From Phycisphaerales bacterium UBA2402 (GTDB lineage Bacteria > Planctomycetota > Phycisphaerae > Phycisphaerales > UBA1924): 5,984 nucleotides of DNA. Position 1 is the first letter of the stretch. The number at the start of each line of letters is the position of its first letter. Shown here piece after piece: positions 1 to 5,984 of the stretch. The translations under genes and the position numbers were made by a program. The DNA is taken from NCBI GenBank assembly GCA_002343715.1, contig DDSA01000113.1, forward strand, positions 1 to 5,984, read 5' to 3'. The notes under the pieces are model-generated. The model ran no database searches. It was not told the origin of the DNA and saw only the letters and a program-made list of their open reading frames with translations.

Positions 1-507
1 AGCATCCTGTGCAGCTGATCTTTCGCTGTGGTTCCAGCGGATGTTCCACGGCGCCGAGAAGAACACCGAAGAAGCGCCAAACAGCGAAGAGAGAGCCAGT
101 TTTTCCAATTTGCATAATCGAAGGAAATCCAGTTTCACGTCGTCAGGTTTGAACCAGTTTCAGAGTGGCCGCGACACAATGGCCGCGACCGCTGCGACAA
201 GCGTCCCGCCAAGCCGGTCGCCCGGGGGGACAGAGGAAGCACCGGGGAAAGCGGAAGCGATCCTCCGTCGCTCGGATCTATGGTCCATCGGGGCGAACCG
301 ACCTCGCCGACGCGCCGGATGAAAGCCCGTGCGCCGCCACTCTGCGATGCAGGGCGCCACCGTGGGCGAGGACGAACCGCAGGCTCAATCGGCGCCGGAG
401 TACGAATTCGATCAGCGGGTCGCCTGGTAGGTGTTAGCGAGCGTGCAGGCGCTGAGCGAAGCGGGGTTCGCCTGACTTTTCAGGGACCACCGGGGCCAAT
501 TTCAAGC
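1..507. other. Upstream region without an identifiable gene
   Basis: I see no recognisable protein family, tRNA or rRNA here. Several open frames overlap on both strands with arginine-, proline- and serine-rich translations, which is the usual background of GC-rich DNA. The frame beginning at position 2 is open from the left edge to a TGA at 320-322, so a partial gene entering from the left cannot be excluded. The same frame continues to a TAG at 428-430 and a TGA at 473-475, and its last stretch reads like protein (SAPEYEFDQRVAW, stop, VLASVQALSEAGFA, stop). This could be a decayed gene end or chance. Base composition is less GC-biased around positions 85-170 than in the genes downstream. 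Confidence 0.5.
446..480 (+). terminator. Possible weak intrinsic terminator upstream of dpdE
   Basis: CAGGCG at 446-451 is the exact reverse complement of CGCCTG at 469-474, giving a 6-bp GC-rich stem. The loop is long (17 nt), and TTTT follows at 477-480. The element lies between the unassigned upstream sequence and the promoter at 508, where a terminator for an upstream transcript would make sense. The long loop and short T tract make it weak, and it may be chance. Confidence 0.25.
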
Positions 508-537
508 TTGACGCTCGTTGATGGAGGCTCATATACT
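508..537 (+). promoter_or_regulatory. Predicted sigma70 promoter for the dpdE-dpdF operon
   Basis: TTGACG at 508-513 matches five of six bases of the -35 consensus. TATACT at 532-537 matches five of six bases of the -10 consensus. The spacer is 18 bp. Transcription would start near 544-545, leaving a leader of about 165 nt before the ATG at 709. This is the best promoter-like match I found on the plus strand upstream of dpdE. If it is used, the two helicase genes form a transcription unit starting here rather than depending on read-through from upstream. Confidence 0.55.
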
Positions 538-595
538 CTTCTGGACAGCGCTGGATTTCCGATCCTCTGTGCGTATACGACTAGCGCAGATCTAC

Positions 596-619
596 CATTG
601 AGCGGTCTGGTCGCTCATG
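596..619 (+). repeat. Inverted repeat in the dpdE leader
   Basis: TGAGCG at 599-604 is the exact reverse complement of CGCTCA at 612-617, with a 7-nt centre. Allowing one bulged T, the arms extend to CATTGAGCG (596-604) and CGCTCATG (612-619), eight pairs in all. The element lies about 50-75 nt downstream of the predicted transcription start. It could be a repressor operator just downstream of the promoter or an mRNA hairpin. It has no T tract and is not a terminator. Nothing in the window names a regulator that would bind it. Confidence 0.35.
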
Positions 620-692
620 ATACCAAGCGACGTCTGGGACTCTGGAGGGATAGCTCGGCTTGGGCGGTCCCGTGCTGTCTGTGGTGATTCTT

Positions 693-706
693 GGGGGATC
701 GGGAGG
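693..706 (+). promoter_or_regulatory. Ribosome binding region deciding the dpdE start
   Basis: Two purine-rich blocks precede the ATG at 709: GGGGGA at 693-698 (10 nt away) and GGGAGG at 701-706 (2 nt away). The alternative in-frame start, TTG at 691, sits just after an in-frame TGA at 685-687 and has only a poor Shine-Dalgarno match (GGTGA) ahead of it. I therefore prefer ATG 709, although neither spacing is ideal and the difference is only six residues. Confidence 0.4.
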
Positions 707-708
707 CA

Positions 709-3700
709 ATGTTCGTCCGCGCGCGCGAGCATCTTTGTCAGTCATGGGGCGTGGGCAAGGTGATTGAGCACGAGGGCACGGAAGCCACCGTATCTTGGTT
801 CGACTCTCCGGTAAAGGAGTCGCGCCTAGAGCGAATCCCGCTGAGAAATCTACTGCGCGTGGTACTGGATCCGCAGACCCGCGTCTACTGGTTAGATCCG
901 ACGGCTGGGGTGTGGCGGGTGGGGCGCGTCCTCGATGCCGATGACCAGGTTGCAATGGTCCGTTTCGCCAATAGCCGGGATGCCACAATCCGCGTCGACG
1001 AATTGGAGGTCCGTTGGGATCGTCCGGTTAACGATCCGAGCGCCTTTCTCGCCGAGCGAATTTCGGAATCGCCGACATTTTCGGACGCGCGTGCTCAGTT
1101 CGCGCGGTTATTGGTCGAGCAGCGCGGCGCCTGTGGCGGCATGTCGGGCCTGATCTCATCGGTGATCGCGCTGGAACCCCACCAGGTCGAGGTCGTCCGG
1201 CGGGTGCTGCGGGATCCGGTGCAGCGCTATCTGCTCGCCGACGAGGTGGGGCTAGGCAAGACCATCGAGGCCGGTGTACTGATTCGACAGTACGTGCTCG
1301 ACGATCCCAATGGCCATCGGATCCTGGTCCTGGCCCCCCCGGCCCTAGTGGTACAGTGGCAGCGGGAACTGCGCGCGCGGTTTCTGCTCGGATATGCGCT
1401 GGAAGACAGCATCCAGGTGCTGTCCCTCGACGCGGGGTCAGAGCGATTGCTGGAACAGGTGCGCCGCGCTGGGATGCTGGTGATCGACGAGGCCCATCAT
1501 CTCAGCCAAAACCCGGTGCTCTATCAAACCCTGCGGGAGGCGATCACTACCACCCAGCGACTGCTGTTGCTCTCCGCGACCCCGGTGCTGCATAACGAGC
1601 GGGGCTTTCTGGAGATGCTGCACCTGCTCGACCCTGACGTGTTTCCCCTATCCGACGAGGCAGCCTTCCGCCGACGTATCGAGCATCGTCAGGGCCTAGC
1701 CGAGGCGGTGGCCGGACTGGTGCCGGAGAACCTGCTGCAGCTCGAGGTCTTTCTCGACGACTTGGCGGCGCGCTTCCCGGACGACGACGGCCTGCGCGGC
1801 CTGATGGATCCGGTGCGAGCCGTAGCGCAAGCCTTGCCGGACGAGTCGGACCCAGTGTTGGCCGACGCGCTGTCTGCATTGCGGGCCCACCTAACAGAGA
1901 CCTATCGGCTCGACCGGCGCATCCTGCGCAACCGTCGGCGGGATCTATCGTTTCTGACCCCCAGACGGGCCGGTCTGACCCGCATCCCCTACCGCTGTGC
2001 CGCGAACGCACGTTTCGTGCAGGCCATCGAGGCCTGGCGTACGGCCGCAGCCGCGTCCGTCTATGGCCGGGAGGACAGCCCGGAGGCGCGGATTCTGGCG
2101 GGTTGCTGTCATCAGTTGGTTGCCTCCCTGTTGACCGATCCGGCGAGCATCGCCGGCCTGGATGAGTCCGGCGCGGCTTTCTCCCCAGCGGCAAACGAAG
2201 CCCTCGGTGAACTGGCGCGGGCCGCCCGCGAGGTCCAGCAGAGCGAGGAGCGCATACGGGCTTTGCTGGCCGTGGTGCAGCAAGAACTTCAGGGCAAGGC
2301 GAAGCTAGTGATTTTCTGCACCTTCCCTACCATCGCCGATGCCTTGGCCGGCTTTCTAGCCAGCGCCCTGCCAGTACCAGTTGAGCGGCACCGACCGGCG
2401 GTCGGTGATGCCGATCAGGAGCAGCCCTGGGAGCGGTTTTGCACCCAGACCGAGCATCGTGTGCTGGTTTGCGATGCCGCGGCGGAGGAGGGGCTGAACC
2501 TGCAGGGCGGCGCCAAAGTGGTGATCCATTACGATCTGCCATTGGCCCCGAACCGCATCGAGCAACGCCTCGGACGGGCCGATCGTTACGGCAGCGCCGA
2601 CCCGATCCGGTCCATCGCGCTGTGCTGTGCCGACAACCCCTATGCCACTGTCTGGGCCGACTATCTGGAACAAGGACTGGGGGTGTTTGAACGCTCCATC
2701 GCGAGCCTGCAATACCTGATCGATGATGAGTTGCGCGCCCTGACGGACGTGCTGCTGATCGAGGGAATCGACGCCCTGCGGGCACTTACCGAACGCACGG
2801 GTGGCCCTAACGGTACCGTGGCGCGGGAGTTGCGGCGCATTGAGGATCAGGACGCCCTAGATGCCCTGGCGGTCACCGAAGACGGCGGCCTCACGGATCT
2901 GGATGCGGTAGATGGCGAATGGCGCGAACTCGCCTCGAGCCTGCGGGGCTGGTTAACGGACATCCTCCAGGTGGAAACGGAACCCGAGCCACCCAAGGGG
3001 CCGGACTGGTTCGGCTACGACCCGTTCCGCTTCTGCTTCCGCTACCAGGATGACGGGCGACGCGCGCTGATCCCGATGGGTCGTATCCTGTCCGTTTTGC
3101 TGGGTCTCTTGGACACGGACGCACCGGGGGCTAACTCACGCCGGCTCAAGTCTTGCTGGTATAGCTGTCGACGCCCCGCGGCCCAGTCTATCGGCGGGGT
3201 TCCCGAGGGCCTGCACCTGGTGCGCTGGGGCGATGAACTGGTCGACCGCATCCAGCGGTTGATGGACCTGGACGACCGCGGGCGCGTGGCGGCGCTGTGG
3301 CGGCTGGTGCCGGATCATGCGTCCCCGTCGGGAGAGGTGGCGGACCTGTTCCTGCAGTTCGACTTCATCGTCGAGACCGACATCGATCAGGTGCTCCGAG
3401 CCGCTGGTGAGCCAGACACCTCGTCTCTGCGTGCGGCCCTGGCCCGCCGAGGGGACATGGCACTGCCGCCCTTCTATCACCGGGTTTGGATCGACGGAGA
3501 CTCGTCCCCGGTCGTCGATCCCGTACTGCTGGAGTGCCTGGAAGCGCCCTATTTGCGTGCGGCCGCCGCCGGACCCTATCGCGACTGGAATCTCAACTGG
3601 GAACGCTGGCCCCTGGTCGAGGGCCTTGGGTTGCCGGTCATGGGCGCTTGGCGGGAATGGGTGCCACGCGCCCGTCAGGCGGCCGAGGCGATCCTGCACC

Positions 3701-3957
3701 GCGACTGCGACTTAGCGCAGCGCTGCGAACGGGCCGTCGCCAACGCCCGGCAAACCGACCAAGGGCGGTTCGCCCAGTTGCGCGCCCGCGCCAAAGGCAA
3801 CGTCGGCTCGGACGCCGCCGCGACCCTGGCTTTGTTGGAGCGGGAACAGCGCATCGCCAACGGTCTATACGCCGGTATGCGCGCACCGCGCGTGACCCTC
3901 GGCACAGTCGTCGCGGTGTTCCTGTCCGCGCAGCCCTTGGTAGGCCGGTATGGATGA
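709..3957 (+). CDS. dpdE: DpdE, RapA/SNF2-like ATPase of the Dpd 7-deazaguanine DNA system
   Basis: A superfamily 2 DNA-dependent ATPase of about 1082 residues from ATG 709 (1088 from TTG 691). The N-terminus holds two short beta-rich segments, around residues 13-34 (WGVGKVIE...VSWFDSP) and 58-103 (RVYWLDP...VRFANS...ELEVRWDRP), resembling the SH3/Tudor-like barrels at the front of RapA. Helicase motifs follow in order: I DEVGLGKT (178-185, Walker lysine K184), Ia ILVLAPPALVVQWQ (from 205), II DEAHH (260-264), III SATP (289-292). After an insert of about 230 residues comes the second RecA lobe: AKLVIFCTF (531-539), motif V CDAAAEEGLNLQ (588-599) and motif VI QRLGRADRYG (619-628, arginine fingers R623/R626). 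A C-terminal region of about 450 residues has no motif I can name. All catalytic residues are intact and there is no frameshift. Known for the family: DpdE belongs to dpd clusters and is assigned to restriction rather than base synthesis. Cytoplasmic, probably translocating on DNA (inference). The alternative is a stand-alone RapA-type helicase, but the N-terminal sequence and the DpdF-like neighbour favour DpdE. Confidence 0.87.
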   Translation: MFVRAREHLCQSWGVGKVIEHEGTEATVSWFDSPVKESRLERIPLRNLLRVVLDPQTRVYWLDPTAGVWRVGRVLDADDQVAMVRFANSRDATIRVDELEVRWDRPVNDPSAFLAERISESPTFSDARAQFARLLVEQRGACGGMSGLISSVIALEPHQVEVVRRVLRDPVQRYLLADEVGLGKTIEAGVLIRQYVLDDPNGHRILVLAPPALVVQWQRELRARFLLGYALEDSIQVLSLDAGSERLLEQVRRAGMLVIDEAHHLSQNPVLYQTLREAITTTQRLLLLSATPVLHNERGFLEMLHLLDPDVFPLSDEAAFRRRIEHRQGLAEAVAGLVPENLLQLEVFLDDLAARFPDDDGLRGLMDPVRAVAQALPDESDPVLADALSALRAHLTETYRLDRRILRNRRRDLSFLTPRRAGLTRIPYRCAANARFVQAIEAWRTAAAASVYGREDSPEARILAGCCHQLVASLLTDPASIAGLDESGAAFSPAANEALGELARAAREVQQSEERIRALLAVVQQELQGKAKLVIFCTFPTIADALAGFLASALPVPVERHRPAVGDADQEQPWERFCTQTEHRVLVCDAAAEEGLNLQGGAKVVIHYDLPLAPNRIEQRLGRADRYGSADPIRSIALCCADNPYATVWADYLEQGLGVFERSIASLQYLIDDELRALTDVLLIEGIDALRALTERTGGPNGTVARELRRIEDQDALDALAVTEDGGLTDLDAVDGEWRELASSLRGWLTDILQVETEPEPPKGPDWFGYDPFRFCFRYQDDGRRALIPMGRILSVLLGLLDTDAPGANSRRLKSCWYSCRRPAAQSIGGVPEGLHLVRWGDELVDRIQRLMDLDDRGRVAALWRLVPDHASPSGEVADLFLQFDFIVETDIDQVLRAAGEPDTSSLRAALARRGDMALPPFYHRVWIDGDSSPVVDPVLLECLEAPYLRAAAAGPYRDWNLNWERWPLVEGLGLPVMGAWREWVPRARQAAEAILHRDCDLAQRCERAVANARQTDQGRFAQLRARAKGNVGSDAAATLALLEREQRIANGLYAGMRAPRVTLGTVVAVFLSAQPLVGRYG

Positions 3958-5984
3958 GCGCTTCGACTTCACCGCGCTCGGACGGGCCCTACTCGACTGG
4001 CCGGTCGGCACCGCAGCGCTTGATCTCCCAGCCGCAACGTCATTACTCGGAAGGCTACGGCAGATTCTGCAACAGGCCCGGCAGCGGGGTGCACCAGAGT
4101 ATGGCCCAGACCTGATGGTGCTGGTCCGACAACTGCTGATAGAGCGGGGCGGCGACAGTCGGTTCGCTAAGCATCTCAACGTCCCGCGGGGCCCGGGCTG
4201 GCCGGAGGCCGACGCCTGGCGCCGGTTCGGCTGCACGGTGACGGAGACCGCCGAGCGCCTGCTGATCGCGGCCCAACCCTGGCGGCCCGACTGGCTCGGC
4301 GCGCTGCCGGACGGGGACGAGGACATCTTCGCAGCCGAGCATCAGGCGCGACCGGTGCGGGCCGATGCCCAAGTGCCCATGGACCCCTTCCTGCGCGAGG
4401 TAACTGGGTACGACGCATACGTCTGCCCCGGCCAGCGCGAGGCGGTGCTGAGCGCCCTTTGTATGCCCGCGGGCAGCACGCTGATCGTCAATTTGCCGAC
4501 GGGAGGCGGCAAGAGCCTGGTAGCCCAGGTGCCGGTACTGCTAGACGGGCTGGAGTCGGGTCTGACCCTGTTCGTCGTCCCCACCAACGCATTGGCGCTG
4601 GACCTGCAGCGACGCACCCGAGAATTGCTCGCCAAGGGCCGCCGCGCCGGCGCCGAATGGCCGCTGGCTTGGACCGGCGACAGCGATGCGACGGATCGGG
4701 CTGAGATCAAGCAGCGTGTGCGCGCCGGCACCCAGGGCATCCTGTTCGCTTCGCCGGAGGCCGTCTGTGGCGCGCTGCTAACCGCCCTCTACCAGGCCGC
4801 CGAACGGGGCGCGCTGCGCTACCTGGTGGTCGATGAGGCCCATCTGATCGCCCAATGGGGAGATGACTTTCGGCCTACGTTCCAACAACTGGCCGGCGTG
4901 CGCCGGGGCCTGCTGAGCGCCTGTCCCCAGGGCGCGGCATTCTGCACCCTGCTGCTGTCCGCGACCTTCCCTAGCCCGGTGATCCAGACCCTGGAGACCC
5001 TGTTCGGCCCGTCCGAGCAATTGCAGATGGTCGCCGCGGTGCATCTGCGCCCGGAGCCCCGCTATCTCTGCCACCGTGTGTGCGACCGAGACGAGAAACG
5101 GGAGCGGCTGATGGAACTGCTGCGCTATATCCCGCGGCCCTTCATCCTCTACACGACCACCCGCGATGATGCCCGCCAGTGGTTTGAGGAGTTGCGCGTG
5201 GCCGGATATGGGCGGCTCGCCTGCTTCCACGGCGAAACGGGCGGCACCGAGCGCAAGCGCATTATCGACGACTGGGTGGATGACCGCCTCGACGGCGTCG
5301 TCGCCACCTCCGCTTTCGGCGTCGGCATGGACAAGGCCGACGTACGTGCGGTGATCCATGCCGCGCTGCCGGAGACCCTCGACCGTTTCTATCAGGAGGT
5401 GGGCCGCGGCGGGCGCGACGGGCGGGCGAGCCTGTCGATCACGTTGTTCGACAAGACGGATCAAGGCATCGCCCGCGACATGACGACACCGACCCTGATC
5501 GGCGACGACAAAGGCTTTGAGCGCTGGCGCACCATGTTTCTGGCGAGCGAACCGGAACCGGAGGACCCCGATCTGCGCCTGGTCGATCTCACCCGGGTGC
5601 CCGGTGGGCTGACCCAGCAGAGCGATTACAACCGCGACTGGAACATGCGCACGCTCATCCTGCTGGCGCGGGCCGGGCTGATCCGACTGGAGTCCGTGCG
5701 TCCCCGGCTCGCCGGGGCCTCGCCCAGCGAGGAGGACTTCCCTGAACCGGCGGGCGCCTACGCGGACTGGGATGCGTACTTCGCGCGAATTCCAGTCCGC
5801 GTCCTCGACGGGGGGCTGATGGATCAGGCTCGGTTCGAGCAACGCATCGGCGCCCAACGCCAGCGCGGCGTGGGGGGGGGGGGGGGCGCCCTTTGGGGGT
5901 TGGGGGGGGGGGGGGCCGTTATAAACGGGGGAGAAAGAATTTCCGGCGCCGGGGGGGGGGGTGTTTTTTGTGGGGGGGGGGGGG
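3950..5984 (+). CDS. dpdF: DpdF, RecQ-like helicase of the Dpd system (3' end missing)
   Basis: This frame opens at ATG 3950, inside the last codons of dpdE (8-bp overlap), with TAGG at 3941-3944 as a ribosome binding site 5 nt upstream. It stays open to the window edge, but only residues 1 to about 640 (to 5870) are trustworthy because the sequence then turns into G runs. About 160 residues without a named domain come first. RecQ-type motifs follow: a Q-motif-like CPGQREAV (160-167), Walker A NLPTGGGKS (181-189, K188), DEAHLIAQWGDDFRP (from 295, matching the RecQ aromatic-rich loop DEAHCISQWGHDFRP), SATF (337-340), RPFILYTTT (from about 396), ATSAFGVGMDKADVR (452-466) and QEVGRGGRDGR (482-492). 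All ATPase residues are present. The expected activity is ATP-driven DNA unwinding or translocation; in dpd clusters DpdF is assigned to the restriction arm with DpdE. The coupling implies matched expression of the two. Without context it would be annotated simply as a RecQ-family helicase. Confidence 0.85.
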   Translation, partial: MDERFDFTALGRALLDWPVGTAALDLPAATSLLGRLRQILQQARQRGAPEYGPDLMVLVRQLLIERGGDSRFAKHLNVPRGPGWPEADAWRRFGCTVTETAERLLIAAQPWRPDWLGALPDGDEDIFAAEHQARPVRADAQVPMDPFLREVTGYDAYVCPGQREAVLSALCMPAGSTLIVNLPTGGGKSLVAQVPVLLDGLESGLTLFVVPTNALALDLQRRTRELLAKGRRAGAEWPLAWTGDSDATDRAEIKQRVRAGTQGILFASPEAVCGALLTALYQAAERGALRYLVVDEAHLIAQWGDDFRPTFQQLAGVRRGLLSACPQGAAFCTLLLSATFPSPVIQTLETLFGPSEQLQMVAAVHLRPEPRYLCHRVCDRDEKRERLMELLRYIPRPFILYTTTRDDARQWFEELRVAGYGRLACFHGETGGTERKRIIDDWVDDRLDGVVATSAFGVGMDKADVRAVIHAALPETLDRFYQEVGRGGRDGRASLSITLFDKTDQGIARDMTTPTLIGDDKGFERWRTMFLASEPEPEDPDLRLVDLTRVPGGLTQQSDYNRDWNMRTLILLARAGLIRLESVRPRLAGASPSEEDFPEPAGAYADWDAYFARIPVRVLDGGLMDQARFEQRIGAQRQRGVGGGGGALWGLGGGGAVINGGERISGAGGGGVFCGGGG
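5871..5984. other. Low-quality G-homopolymer tail, probable sequencing or assembly artefact
   Basis: The coherent coding signal of dpdF ends at about 5870. After that come runs of 15 G (5872-5886), 14 G (5902-5915), 11 G (5951-5961) and 13 G (5972-5984), broken by short mixed segments and a T6 at 5964-5969. The dpdF frame stays open only because GGG is a sense codon; the translation becomes mostly glycine with no family resemblance. The pattern is typical of base-calling failure at the end of a read or contig. No feature should be read from this stretch. Confidence 0.8.

Noticed and set aside
96..162. Three copies of CCAGTTT at 96, 129 and 154
   Set aside because: The copies are only 7-9 bp with unequal spacing (33 and 25 bp), so this is neither an iteron array nor CRISPR-like.
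149..180. Promoter-like TTGAAC and CACAAT
   Set aside because: The spacer is 20 bp and the -10 match is poor; the pair at 508-537 is clearly better.
280..687. Plus-strand frame of 135 codons just before dpdE
   Set aside because: The translation is arginine- and glycine-rich with no motif. It spans the predicted promoter and leader, and has no convincing ribosome binding site.
617..772. Short frame starting at an ATG in the leader, overlapping the dpdE start
   Set aside because: About 50 codons with no clear ribosome binding site and no recognisable product. A leader peptide role has no sequence support.
1547..2194. Minus-strand frame of 215 codons
   Set aside because: It is arginine- and proline-rich, lies wholly inside dpdE and is an antisense shadow.
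3136..3699. Minus-strand frame of 187 codons
   Set aside because: It lies wholly within dpdE, where the plus frame is continuous, and has no family resemblance.
3486..4115. Plus-strand frame of 209 codons across the dpdE-dpdF junction
   Set aside because: It is out of frame with both real genes and has a basic, low-complexity translation typical of a shifted frame.
4778..5857. Open frame of 359 codons on the minus strand
   Set aside because: It is antisense to the RecQ motifs of dpdF. Its translation is low in recognisable structure and explained by the GC-rich third positions of the opposite strand.
5916..5952. Small palindromes in the tail (CCGTT-ATA-AACGG and CCGGCGCCGG)
   Set aside because: They lie within the unreliable G-run sequence and cannot be trusted.

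Overview
The window looks like one end of a high-GC proteobacterial contig. It carries two adjacent plus-strand genes from a Dpd system, the island that puts 7-deazaguanine bases into DNA and restricts DNA lacking them. A gammaproteobacterial host is plausible from codon choice and a good sigma70-type promoter, but the sequence does not fix the taxon.

Layout. Positions 1-507 hold no gene I can name, only short overlapping open frames of the kind expected in GC-rich DNA and a possible weak terminator at 446-480. A strong-looking sigma70 promoter lies at 508-537 (TTGACG, 18 bp, TATACT). It is followed by a leader of about 165 nt with a bulged inverted repeat at 596-619. Positions 709-3957 encode DpdE, a RapA/SNF2-like ATPase of about 1082 residues. 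Positions 3950 to the window end encode DpdF, a RecQ-like superfamily 2 helicase. Its frame overlaps the end of dpdE by 8 bp and never reaches a stop codon. From about 5871 on the sequence collapses into long G runs that look like base-calling or contig-end noise, so the readable part of DpdF is about 640 residues and its C-terminus is missing.

How the genes work together. In described dpd clusters, DpdA, DpdB and DpdC make and insert the modified base, while the remaining genes, including the helicases DpdE and DpdF, are assigned to restriction of unmodified DNA. This window therefore shows the start of a translationally coupled helicase pair, apparently transcribed from its own promoter. 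None of the modification genes is visible here; they should lie elsewhere in the genome or past the broken 3' end. The gene names rest on helicase motifs, characteristic N-terminal sequence and gene order recognised by eye, without a database search.
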